A program made the translations under genes and the position numbers. Below are positions 1-6,644 of a DNA stretch of 23,917 nucleotides, piece after piece. Position 1 is the first letter of the stretch. Each line of letters opens with the position of its first letter. The notes beneath the pieces are model-generated. The model saw nothing but the letters and a program-made list of their open reading frames with translations. It was not told where the DNA came from and did not search any database. The stretch is from a virus, in IMG/VR virus record IMGVR_UViG_3300032116_001306, positions 1 through 23,917 of that record. One strand, given 5' to 3'.

Positions 1-949
1 TACCGCCAGTATTAGCGTGGTTTTGCCACACCGTATTAGTGCCGGTTGTTGAAGTGTAATTTGCTCTTGCTGTGGGAGCGGCGACATTGAATGTGTAAGT
101 TAGGGTGTTTGTTCCCAAACCAAAATTTGTCCCATCAAACACCAGCGCCGTCCCACTCGTCGCCACCTTGCTGCCGTTCAAATACAACACGCCGTTGGCG
201 GTGCCGCCGGACAAAGCGAGAGTGGTGCTGATGGTGGCAGAGGACGAAGTGAGCGTCGTGATGTTGGCCGAGGCGATATTTAGGTTAGACAGCGTGACGC
301 TAGTCAGCGCAAGGTTCGTGACCGTAGCCGAAGTGAAAGTCGCCGTGGTGCCGGAGAGCGTAGCGATATTGGCCGAAGTGCCCGTAAGCGTAGTGATAGT
401 TGCAGAAGTAGACTGCAACTGAGTGATGTTGGCCGAACCGCTGGAAATGGTCGTAATCCCAGCCGAAGTGCCCGTGAGGGTCGTAATGGTCGCGCTGGTT
501 GCCGTCAGGTTCGTAACGGTGAAACTGTTGGTTCCGAAGTCAGCGATGTAGTTAATACCGTTGACGATATCCGTGCCGTTACTAACCAGCACCACCTTCT
601 TACCCTGCGGCACCGAGACCCCAGTCTGGCCCGAGACCTTCACAGTCACTGCACCAGTGCTGTTGTTGAAGATGAAATAGAGTTTCTTGTTGGATGGGAC
701 GATCAGGTTGGTGTTGGTACCACCCGTGCCGGTCAACTCAATGTACATATTGCGGGCTACGCCCGTGGCACCGTTCGGGATCGTGATCGTCGTGTCCGTA
801 CCCGTGGCAACTGCCTGAGTGACATACCCAGAGATCGCCTGTTCGATCAGGGTTCCGAGGTTAGTGTTGGTGGTATTGCCCCAGACACCGGCCTGATCAC
901 CAGTACCGATCAATTCAAGGGCAAGATTTGTGCTGTATGTACTCGGCAT
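1..949 (-). CDS. Tail-fibre-like structural protein, partial (C-terminus outside window)
   Basis: The frame is open from the ATG at 949 to the window edge (316 codons), so the C-terminus is missing. It begins MPSTYSTNLALELIGTG and has a globular N-terminal part of about 150 residues. This is followed by a long Thr/Ser/Ala-rich section with degenerate repeats of the ITTLTGTSA type (for example TSATITTLTGTSANIATLSG). Near the edge comes an LYLNGSKVATSG / FDGTNFGLGT segment of the kind seen before fibre tips. The repeats suggest a beta-helix or trimeric fibre shaft, probably for host recognition. A GAGGT ribosome-binding site lies 8 nt before the start, and the repeat protein upstream ends 11 nt earlier, so the two are probably co-transcribed. 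Function is inferred from composition and position; the start is well supported. Confidence 0.75.
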   Translation of the reverse strand, partial: MPSTYSTNLALELIGTGDQAGVWGNTTNTNLGTLIEQAISGYVTQAVATGTDTTITIPNGATGVARNMYIELTGTGGTNTNLIVPSNKKLYFIFNNSTGAVTVKVSGQTGVSVPQGKKVVLVSNGTDIVNGINYIADFGTNSFTVTNLTATSATITTLTGTSAGITTISSGSANITQLQSTSATITTLTGTSANIATLSGTTATFTSATVTNLALTSVTLSNLNIASANITTLTSSSATISTTLALSGGTANGVLYLNGSKVATSGTALVFDGTNFGLGTNTLTYTFNVAAPTARANYTSTTGTNTVWQNHANTGG

Positions 950-960
950 TTTCAGTTACC

Positions 961-1929
961 TCACGCAGCGATTTGAGTCCAATTCGGACTTTGCGCCGCA
1001 TTAATTTCATTCCAACCCGCTGTCTGAGATACCCCGACCCCAGTCCAGTTCGCGTTCTGCGATGTTCCAATATCATTCCAGTTCGCTGTCTGAGATACCC
1101 CAACCCCAGTCCAGTTCGCGTCTTGGTTGGTATTAATAATTCCCCAAACGTTAACCGCACCAACAACGCCCGTTCCAAATACCCCAGAGACTACAACATT
1201 TGCCCCTGCGGATGTAGTGACCGATCCAAGTTCTGTAGTAGCCGAAACGCCAGTGACCGGGATAACAATACTGAGGAGAACCGTGGCATTACCGAGCGCC
1301 GTAGTGCCTTGCACGCCCGTGACCGACAACACTTGGTCGGTGACAACGAATACGTTACCAACCTGACCTGCTGCCTGAACGCCGGACACCGCAGCCACGG
1401 CTGCTGCCGCAACAATGACGTTCCCAACCGCACCTGTAATTTCCTCACCTGTAACCGAAGCATTAGCGTTTGCCGCAACAGTTACCGTTCCAACCGCCCC
1501 AGTCCCTACAACCCCCGTAACCGCTGCTACCGCCGCTGCGGCAATAACAACAGTACCGATCTCACCAACGCCCTCTACACCATCCTCAATAACAACCGCG
1601 TTGGCTTCAACTTCTACATCGCCAACTTGACCCGTGGCCTGAACGCCCGTGACCAGAACGTTGGCTACGCCGACAACAAAGACATCCCCAACCTGCCCCG
1701 AGGCTTCAACCCCAGTAACAAGCACCACGGCTTCGGCAACAACGGTAACATCGCCAATCTGGCCTGTGGCCTCAACCCCAGTCAGGAAGACAACTGCAGA
1801 CGCGGCAATATCTACCGATCCGACCTCACCGGTCGCGGTAACATCAGAATGCCCTTCGCCCCAACCTTGTTCGCCCCAGCCTACGCCAGAAGCGTTCCAA
1901 CCGTCGAAGGCGACAATTACGCCTGCCAC
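961..1929 (-). CDS. Virion-associated repeat protein with 22- and 11-residue repeats
   Basis: The 322-aa product begins at a GTG with AGGCAGGG upstream. After a Trp/Gly-rich N-terminus (about residues 1-28), around eleven tandem 22-residue repeats follow, typified by TGVEATGQIGDVTVVAEAVV. The C-terminal ~55 residues switch to five 11-residue repeats of the form QxANWxxIGxS. This architecture suggests an extended beta-structured fibre or surface protein. It lies between a small structural protein and the tail-fibre-like gene in one minus-strand operon, which supports a tail or surface role. I recognise it as a type seen in uncultured aquatic phages but know no experimentally assigned function. 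A long open frame on the other strand here is a composition shadow. Confidence 0.75.
   Translation of the reverse strand: MAGVIVAFDGWNASGVGWGEQGWGEGHSDVTATGEVGSVDIAASAVVFLTGVEATGQIGDVTVVAEAVVLVTGVEASGQVGDVFVVGVANVLVTGVQATGQVGDVEVEANAVVIEDGVEGVGEIGTVVIAAAAVAAVTGVVGTGAVGTVTVAANANASVTGEEITGAVGNVIVAAAAVAAVSGVQAAGQVGNVFVVTDQVLSVTGVQGTTALGNATVLLSIVIPVTGVSATTELGSVTTSAGANVVVSGVFGTGVVGAVNVWGIINTNQDANWTGVGVSQTANWNDIGTSQNANWTGVGVSQTAGWNEINAAQSPNWTQIAA
1008..1121. repeat. 66-bp tandem repeat inside the repeat-protein gene
   Basis: A 35-nt block starting TGTCTGAGATACCCC at 1021 recurs at 1087 with one mismatch, exactly 66 bp away, and the flanking ATTCCA...CGC is also shared. It encodes two pairs of the 11-residue Trp repeats, so it looks like a recent in-frame duplication. 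Confidence 0.8.
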
Positions 1930-1935
1930 GGCCCT

Positions 1936-1951
1936 GCCTAACTAATTAGGC
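1936..1951 (-). promoter_or_regulatory. Intergenic hairpin at a gene junction
   Basis: A perfect 6-bp inverted repeat (GCCTAA / TTAGGC, 4-nt loop) spans the stop codon of the 153-aa gene and reaches the purine-rich ribosome-binding region of the GTG-started repeat protein. In mRNA it could tune translation of the downstream gene. There is no T-tract, so it is not a convincing terminator. Confidence 0.4.
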
Positions 1952-2407
1952 GATGCGAAGAATCGCAGTGGTGGACGTTGCAGCCGGGAACTGAATGGTA
2001 AAATTACCCGCCGTCGAGGTCTTATCCCCGCCGAACGCCAGCACCGCAACCGCTTTATTCCCCTGCGTTTCGTTGTAGATCAGCGCACCATTGGCCGTCA
2101 GCGTGGCACTCGGGAAGGTCAGATCATCAAAGTCCAACCACGCCGTCGTGCTCGTGAATGTCGGGGCCTGCGAAATGGTCAGCGTCAGCCCACCCTGCGG
2201 GTAGTTCGTGCCGGAACTGGACACCTCATCCGATAGCGTCGTCGTATATGCCGTCGTTGCAGCACTCAACGTAGCCGAAGAAGTGAACAATGCCAGCCTG
2301 AACTTATCCGCAGTGCCCGTGGCGCGAACCGGCGCAGTACCAAAGTTGTGGACACCTTCAAGGATCTGCACCTTGAACGAAGTCGCCATGGCCTGAGAAA
2401 TCGCCAT
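1946..2407 (-). CDS. Phage structural protein (153 aa)
   Basis: The product begins MAISQAMATSFKVQILEG and is rich in Thr, Ser and Ala with short alternating hydrophobic stretches. That fits a beta-sandwich virion protein such as a tail-associated or decoration protein. The conserved-looking part runs from FGTAPVRATGTADKF to the C-terminal FTIQFPAATSTTAILRI. The ribosome-binding site AGGAG is embedded in the last codons of the upstream 80-aa gene, and the start codon lies one base after that gene's stop region, so expression is tightly coupled. I recognise it as a common small structural gene of uncultured aquatic phages. No enzymatic motif is visible. The exact role is unknown. Confidence 0.7.
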   Translation of the reverse strand: MAISQAMATSFKVQILEGVHNFGTAPVRATGTADKFRLALFTSSATLSAATTAYTTTLSDEVSSSGTNYPQGGLTLTISQAPTFTSTTAWLDFDDLTFPSATLTANGALIYNETQGNKAVAVLAFGGDKTSTAGNFTIQFPAATSTTAILRIA

Positions 2408-2408
2408 T

Positions 2409-2651
2409 TTAATCTCCTAAACGCTTTGCAGCGTCGTTAAACCCATTTTCAATAAGAAGACGCCGCACATTCATCCGTTCGGACTCTTGCGCTTCGTGCA
2501 GATACTTCGTCAGTACCCGATTTAGTTCTTCCTTCGTTTGTACACGAAGGATACGGGCTGTCGCCCGTTCAGCAATCTCTTCGGGAGTATAGCCCCGGTT
2601 GCTTGTGGTCTGGACAAAAACTTGCCCAAGTGCGGTATCCCCACTCATCAT
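2409..2651 (-). CDS. Small conserved phage protein (80 aa)
   Basis: The small charged protein carries the sequence TSNRGYTPEEIAERATARIL followed by a predicted amphipathic helical C-terminal half. The start overlaps the stop of the upstream adaptor gene in an ATGA arrangement, indicating translational coupling; a second ATG directly follows the first. It sits between an adaptor protein and a structural protein, so it may be a minor assembly or virion component. The NRGYTPEE element is familiar from other aquatic phages. I cannot assign a function. Confidence 0.65.
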   Translation of the reverse strand: MMSGDTALGQVFVQTTSNRGYTPEEIAERATARILRVQTKEELNRVLTKYLHEAQESERMNVRRLLIENGFNDAAKRLGD

Positions 2652-3286
2652 GTGACTTGCACCCGAACCTGACCCGAACGGTACGCATCCTGACGATCCA
2701 AGCCATCGCCAAGGCGCTTCAACTGACCCAAGGCTTCCATGTACTTCTGGTCGTAATACTGCATCATGTCCTGCTCGCCCTTGAGGTACACATACGCCTC
2801 TCGAAGCGCGCCATAGAGCAGCACGGTCTCGAAGTTATCCCCAAGCCACGAGGTTGAGTTCGTGACAATGGAAACCGGGTAGTAATAGTAGTGCAGTTCC
2901 GCCGAGTAGTTTACGTCCGGCGTCGGCCCCAGAATCATGCTGGCGTTGTTCCAAATAGCGTAGTACTTGGGCTTGCCGTATGAGTTGGGCGGCGGGTAGG
3001 AGGCCCGGATAAAGTTCACGTCCTTATTCAGCAGGTACTCGTATTCGCCCGTCGTCGGGTCAATTACCGCCAAAGAGAACGTGGAGAGCCAGTCAGAAGG
3101 GAGTTGAAAGTACTGAAAGTTCTGCGTCATCGTGCCGGTGACGTTCTTCCGAATTGCCGGAATCTGCACCGAGTTGTAGATCCGCTCTTCCGCAAGTTGG
3201 ACAAAAGTCGGGATATTCGCCACGAAGGAAGTCTCCGTGGACTGACAATAATCCTGAATCAACTGCGAAAGTTGCGAATAGTTCAC
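2648..3286 (-). CDS. Head-tail adaptor protein (SU10 adaptor-like)
   Basis: The 212-aa protein starts MNYSQLSQLIQDYCQSTETS and continues with FVQLAEERIYNSVQIPAIRKN, then a beta-rich centre with QYFQLPSDW. A C-terminal helical stretch (about 155-200) contains the LLYGALREAYVYLKGE segment. This order matches the phage SU10-type adaptor family, which forms a dodecameric ring under the portal and joins head to tail. Length is typical. It overlaps the preceding small gene by ATGA and the following 80-aa gene by ATGA, so three genes are translationally coupled. The family call is from recognition of the N-terminal pattern, not from a search. Confidence 0.7.
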   Translation of the reverse strand: MNYSQLSQLIQDYCQSTETSFVANIPTFVQLAEERIYNSVQIPAIRKNVTGTMTQNFQYFQLPSDWLSTFSLAVIDPTTGEYEYLLNKDVNFIRASYPPPNSYGKPKYYAIWNNASMILGPTPDVNYSAELHYYYYPVSIVTNSTSWLGDNFETVLLYGALREAYVYLKGEQDMMQYYDQKYMEALGQLKRLGDGLDRQDAYRSGQVRVQVT

Positions 3287-3471
3287 GACCAGCCAGCCCG
3301 CACCTTGCCGTTGTACTGCAGGTTAATCTGCGAAACGAACTTCGTCCCCTTGGTGGCCGCGCCCGCACCCTTCATCTTCATGTGGGTGACGCCCTTATTG
3401 ACATCCTTCTCAGGATAGCCGTTCTGCCCCGTGGACTCGGTGTTCTTGTGGATCTTGCCCATGTCTTTCAT
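3283..3471 (-). CDS. Small basic phage protein (62 aa)
   Basis: A short Lys/Gly-rich protein (MKDMGKIHKNTESTGQNGYP...) with no recognised domain. A GAGGT ribosome-binding site lies 7 nt before the start, overlapping the stop of the 60-aa gene. Its end overlaps the start of the adaptor gene by ATGA. The tight fit between two genes and the good ribosome-binding site argue that it is translated. It belongs to the cluster of basic small proteins in this operon, which may be internal virion proteins or assembly factors; this is inference. Confidence 0.6.
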   Translation of the reverse strand: MKDMGKIHKNTESTGQNGYPEKDVNKGVTHMKMKGAGAATKGTKFVSQINLQYNGKVRAGWS

Positions 3472-3476
3472 GGCAA

Positions 3477-3659
3477 TTACCTCGGGCCAGAAGAGCCGCG
3501 CATCGGGCTGCGCTGGTTCATCACCTTCGCCATACCACGACCGTACTTCTTCATTTCGCTGTTGGTCTTACCACCAGCCCGCATGCCTTTCTTGCCGTGC
3601 ATATCACGCTCGTGCTTACCCACTTCTTCCTTAGCAATCTTACGCATACCGTTCTTCAT
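3477..3659 (-). CDS. Small Lys/Arg/Gly-rich phage protein (60 aa)
   Basis: The highly basic protein has HGKKGMRAGGK in the middle and a KKYGRGMAKVMNQR element near its end. That last pattern is familiar from small basic proteins of aquatic phages. An AGGAG site sits 7 nt before the ATG, overlapping the stop of the zinc-ribbon gene. There is no membrane segment or catalytic motif. Its charge would suit binding to nucleic acid or to an acidic assembly partner, but no role can be proven from sequence. Confidence 0.6.
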   Translation of the reverse strand: MKNGMRKIAKEEVGKHERDMHGKKGMRAGGKTNSEMKKYGRGMAKVMNQRSPMRGSSGPR

Positions 3660-3668
3660 CTCAATCTC

Positions 3669-4046
3669 CTAGGTCGTTACGACCGTTACCGTTCCGACTT
3701 CACCCGCCGGAGCCAATGTGTTCGGTGTCAATTCTGCATCAAACGAACTCGATCCACCAACGGGGTTCCATCCCCAATAAATCTGCCGACTACCTGTCGC
3801 GCCGTCATTACCTACTTCAAAATAACTCAGATCGGGGCGCGGGTTACGCAAGGCTTGCGGGTCGTCAACTGGATACAGGCCGAGAGAAAGTTGGGGCTGA
3901 TCGGCTTCCCAACACTCCGGGCACACCAAGATATTCACGTTCTTGGTCTTGATCACCAGCGACTTCAACTGCCGCAACTTGTAGCGAAACCCACACCGGT
4001 CGCACTCCGCAATCGCGTGCTTGCCACTTGCAAACCTGTTTGGCAT
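3669..4046 (-). CDS. C4 zinc-ribbon phage structural-region protein (125 aa)
   Basis: An N-terminal zinc ribbon is clear: C15-x2-C18 (AECDRCGFRYKLRQL) pairs with C42-x2-C45 (ILVCPECWEADQPQL). The following LGLYPVDDPQALRNPRPD stretch is a pattern I recognise from aquatic phage genomes. The C-terminal tail PAGEVGTVTVVTT resembles one unit of the 22-residue repeats in the protein at 961-1929. The start codon overlaps the stop of the connector gene (TGATG). It lies between two head-tail connection genes, so a role in neck or tail assembly is plausible. No enzyme signature is present. Confidence 0.7.
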   Translation of the reverse strand: MPNRFASGKHAIAECDRCGFRYKLRQLKSLVIKTKNVNILVCPECWEADQPQLSLGLYPVDDPQALRNPRPDLSYFEVGNDGATGSRQIYWGWNPVGGSSSFDAELTPNTLAPAGEVGTVTVVTT

Positions 4047-4771
4047 CAGTAGCCACCCAAGAAACTCTCGCGGGGTACAAACCGCACTGCCGCCTTCTCA
4101 CGATCTTCCCCAGCCGCCAGATCCCAAGCCTCGTCATACTGGGCTTTAAGAAGTTCAGTTCGTTCCGCCGCCCCCGGAATTTTTAGCGAAAGCATGTAGG
4201 CAAGCCCTGCTACCAAACAAGGCAAGAAACGGAACGGAATGTCCTGACCGTTAGACCCCACGCCCGGATCAAACATCCGACGGAGCCTCGTGTAGACCAG
4301 CGTCCAAGTCGTCGTGTTGTCAGGCAACGGCCATACCGTGTACTGCGGATAGACCACTACGTTGTTCGCGCCCGTTGCACCCGTACGACGATTGATCCAG
4401 ATCTGGATTGGACGCCCCGTCGCATTCTTGTTAGGAATGGAGAGATACGTGCTGGATGAGATACGGGTGATGTTGATGTCTTGCTGGTTTGTGCCAGAGC
4501 CCGTACGGATCACGTGGTCAAGCAAGTCCACCGTATCTACAGGCAAGTCATAAGTTCCAACGTTATAGGACAGCACCTGCTGCCCCGTCTCAAGCGTCCA
4601 AAGGTTGATACCCCGGTTCGCCCAATCCATCAGCAAAAGGGCAAGACTACGCTTAGACGTACGGAAATCATAACCCGTACGCAGTTCAGACCCGCACCGC
4701 TCATACGCCTCTTCAATGATCGTATTGAGGTCGAGATTGAACTCAGTTGTGGCTGTAGTCTTGTCTACCAT
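4046..4771 (-). CDS. Head-tail connector / tail tubular-like protein
   Basis: The 241-aa protein begins with FNLDLNTIIEEAYERCGSEL, followed by a helical RSLALLLMDWANRGINLW stretch and a central beta-rich part. The C-terminal helix (about 180-225) includes PCLVAGLAYMLSLKIPG and QYDEAWDLAAGEDREKA. This helix-beta-helix organisation is typical of phage connector proteins that stack under the portal, comparable in role to T7 gp11 or P22 gp4. The start lacks a strong ribosome-binding site (GAGAAG nearby), and the stop overlaps the zinc-ribbon gene start. The role is inferred from fold-like pattern and position. Confidence 0.65.
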   Translation of the reverse strand: MVDKTTATTEFNLDLNTIIEEAYERCGSELRTGYDFRTSKRSLALLLMDWANRGINLWTLETGQQVLSYNVGTYDLPVDTVDLLDHVIRTGSGTNQQDINITRISSSTYLSIPNKNATGRPIQIWINRRTGATGANNVVVYPQYTVWPLPDNTTTWTLVYTRLRRMFDPGVGSNGQDIPFRFLPCLVAGLAYMLSLKIPGAAERTELLKAQYDEAWDLAAGEDREKAAVRFVPRESFLGGY

Positions 4772-4805
4772 CTACTTCTCAACTTTGGCTTTTGACTTCG
4801 CCCGC

Positions 4806-5039
4806 TTAGCGGTAGCCGCGCGTTTTAGCAGCAACGCCTTTGGGTTGCCGTACGAACTGCTTGCCTTGCGCTTTACCTTTTCGCTTGGCGGCAGTGGTTC
4901 GGGCATACTCGGCGGGGGAGAGAGCCTTGATCGCAGCCTCTGGAAGATATCTTTCACCCGTGTCAGAAGATCGTTTACCACTTTTGGTTCTCCATTTCTG
5001 CTGCGTCCAAGCCTTCAAAGATTGTTGGGGGGCTTTCAT
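4806..5039 (-). CDS. Basic conserved phage protein (77 aa)
   Basis: The product contains KAWTQQKWRTKSGKRSS, then TGERYLPEAAIKALSPAEYA, then a Lys/Arg-rich tail ending KTRGYR. This pattern occurs in many phages and large viruses as a small basic protein of unknown function, possibly related to the DUF5872 group. The start lies two bases after the stop of the Gly-rich gene. An overlapping frame at 4772-4981 also stays open but lacks such a pattern. Its basic charge suggests a DNA-associated virion or packaging role, which is inference. Confidence 0.7.
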   Translation of the reverse strand: MKAPQQSLKAWTQQKWRTKSGKRSSDTGERYLPEAAIKALSPAEYARTTAAKRKGKAQGKQFVRQPKGVAAKTRGYR

Positions 5040-5041
5040 GA

Positions 5042-5788
5042 TTAGCCAAACCCATAGAACATCGGACTGTAGCCGCCAAATTGCCCATATCGGGCCATCA
5101 TCGGATTAAAACCACCAAAGCCCATATTTCGTTGAACAACGGCACCCTCTAAACCTTGATCCGCACTGGCTTCTACATTTGAACTTTCAGTTTGTGGTTG
5201 TTGAGTAGGCTGTGGCATAGGTTGAGGTTCAAGTCGCGGCGGTCTTGCTTGATAATTTTCAAATCCGCCATACCCGCCATACCCGCCATCAAACCCGCCA
5301 AACTGACCGTAGCCACCCATGCCGCCGTAACCACCAAATGCACCGAGGCCCATCGACATCATGGGGTTAAACCCGCCCATGCCACCGTAGCCGCCGAAGC
5401 CACCCATCATGGGATTAAACCCGCCAAAGCCCCCACCGAAGCCGCCCATCATGGGGTTAAATCCAAAGCCCCCCATGCCACCGCCGTAGCCACCAAACCC
5501 GCCAAGGCCAGCATCCATACCGCCATAACCACTGACGTTGAACGGCATCCCGCCCATACCGCCGTAGCCACCCTGCATGGGGCCAAACCCGCCTAGCCCT
5601 CCACCAAACAGGCCGCCCATGCCTTGACCACCGCCGCCTCCGCCGCCACCCATCCGTTGATTAAGAATGGACGAGTAGCCGCCTTGCTGTCGTGCAGGGC
5701 CAGAAGTAGTGGGCGTTCCCGTTCCCGTGGTCGGGGCTGGGCCTTGAGTAAAAGTCTGCGGAGTAAAATCTCGTGAGAAAGAACTCAT
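5042..5788 (-). CDS. Gly/Phe/Met-rich low-complexity protein (248 aa)
   Basis: After about 45 residues rich in Thr, Pro and Gln (MSSFSRDFTPQTFTQGPAP), the protein runs into eight consecutive glycines. A long Gly-dominated section with many FG, GYGG and GMGG units follows, including four FNPMM copies. A more ordinary Pro/Gln segment (around 180-210) precedes a final FGGFNPMM-type tail. Such sequence is intrinsically disordered and may self-associate. The start overlaps the stop of the upstream basic gene by ATGA, so it is translated as part of the virion operon. No domain is recognised. It may be a virion or tail component, or an assembly factor. Confidence 0.65.
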   Translation of the reverse strand: MSSFSRDFTPQTFTQGPAPTTGTGTPTTSGPARQQGGYSSILNQRMGGGGGGGGQGMGGLFGGGLGGFGPMQGGYGGMGGMPFNVSGYGGMDAGLGGFGGYGGGMGGFGFNPMMGGFGGGFGGFNPMMGGFGGYGGMGGFNPMMSMGLGAFGGYGGMGGYGQFGGFDGGYGGYGGFENYQARPPRLEPQPMPQPTQQPQTESSNVEASADQGLEGAVVQRNMGFGGFNPMMARYGQFGGYSPMFYGFG

Positions 5789-6084
5789 GACTTATATCCC
5801 CCACCCTTCGCTTTGTACTGCTTGGCGAGCAATTGCGCCTTTCTCGCGCTCCACTGCCCAGCCTTCGTACCTTGCACCGCCCGAGACTTGATGGATTCAA
5901 ACAGGCTCTTACGCATACCGGGTTTGGTGTAGTTACCCGCTGCGTTGACCTTGCTCTTCACCTTGCCACCCTCGGCATGGCGGATCGGCTTCCCAGTGCC
6001 CTCAACGGGCTTATCGTCCCCGCGCCGCTTAGCACGAGGAACTTTTCTAGGAGCAATCACACCCATGCCTCGGGAGGGCATCAT
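5785..6084 (-). CDS. Basic conserved phage protein (about 99 aa)
   Basis: The protein starts MMPSRGMG and carries a PRKVPRAKRRG basic patch. Its second half has NAAGNYTKPGMRKSLFESIK and AGQWSARKAQLLAKQYKAKG. The NYTKP...GQWSARKAQLLAKQYK pattern is one I recognise from many aquatic phages, always in this kind of gene cluster, without known function. The chosen ATG overlaps the upstream stop (TAATG) with GGGAAG 8 nt before; an in-frame GTG two codons earlier is possible but less likely. Its end overlaps the Gly-rich gene. It is likely a virion-associated or DNA-binding protein by charge and context. Confidence 0.65.
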   Translation of the reverse strand: MMPSRGMGVIAPRKVPRAKRRGDDKPVEGTGKPIRHAEGGKVKSKVNAAGNYTKPGMRKSLFESIKSRAVQGTKAGQWSARKAQLLAKQYKAKGGGYKS

Positions 6085-6644
6085 TAGCACATCTTCCCGC
6101 GAGTCTTACCCTTCTTGGCAATACCGTCAGCCCGACGAGAGGCCGAACCTACTGAACCGCCTCCGGCATAACGATGCTTTTTAGGAGCCATGTGGCCCTT
6201 CACTTTTCCACCTTTACGCATATTGGGGTAAAACTCCTCATGAAAACGTTGCGGGGTTTGGACAGGAAGATCCTGTGGGCTATTACGATATTGGTCGTAC
6301 ACATCCTTTGCGGCTACCGCAGCATTAACAAGTTGCCCCGGTATGTTAGTCATACCAGTGAGCCGCGCAGCGCCCGCACCTAAACGGGCAGCGGAACTAC
6401 CCAATTTTGACAGCATTGAAGGAGAAGGCTTAGGCGCTGGAGCAGGAGACCCGCCCCCACGCATCTTCTTGATTGCCCCACCTTTAGCCTTTTTAACAGG
6501 AGGTCTTGGTTTCGGCTTGGGCGCACCAGCACCGAACTCTCTGCCCGGCGGGATTACCGACCTATCCGGCAAGTTGCCACGCGGAGGAAGATCATCCGAA
6601 GGTGACGGCGGCGGAGGAGCCGGTCTTTTGGGACTGCTGGCCAT
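6084..6644 (-). CDS. Pro/Lys-rich basic phage protein with C-terminal KGKTRGKMC motif
   Basis: The N-terminal ~75 residues are Pro/Ser/Lys-rich and disordered. A short helical segment (about 78-112) with Ala/Leu content follows, then a basic Gly-rich C-terminus ending RRADGIAKKGKTRGKMC. The terminal motif also occurs twice in the neighbouring protein encoded upstream (6644-7537). The start is taken at the ATG overlapping the upstream stop (TAATG); another ATG lies two codons earlier. No catalytic motif is visible. It probably belongs to the same virion-associated basic group as its neighbours. The last residue is cysteine, as in two adjacent genes. Confidence 0.65.
   Translation of the reverse strand: MASSPKRPAPPPPSPSDDLPPRGNLPDRSVIPPGREFGAGAPKPKPRPPVKKAKGGAIKKMRGGGSPAPAPKPSPSMLSKLGSSAARLGAGAARLTGMTNIPGQLVNAAVAAKDVYDQYRNSPQDLPVQTPQRFHEEFYPNMRKGGKVKGHMAPKKHRYAGGGSVGSASRRADGIAKKGKTRGKMC

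Noticed and set aside
1008-1121. A repeat array that could suggest CRISPR
   Set aside because: Repeats are in frame, coding and contiguous with no unique spacers.
928-1941. A long open frame on the plus strand opposite the repeat protein
   Set aside because: It has no ribosome-binding site, is rich in Asn/Arg/Cys/Ser in an unprotein-like way, and mirrors the repetitive gene on the other strand, whose repeat pattern is clearly protein-like.
3705-3740. A TTGACA hexamer on the minus strand inside the zinc-ribbon gene
   Set aside because: No -10-like box lies 16-18 bp downstream, so it is probably chance.
4772-4981. A basic 69-aa frame ending directly before the connector start, possible frameshift product of the 77-aa gene
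   Set aside because: It overlaps the conserved 77-aa protein in another frame, and that protein has a natural end. No slippery sequence or structure was recognised.
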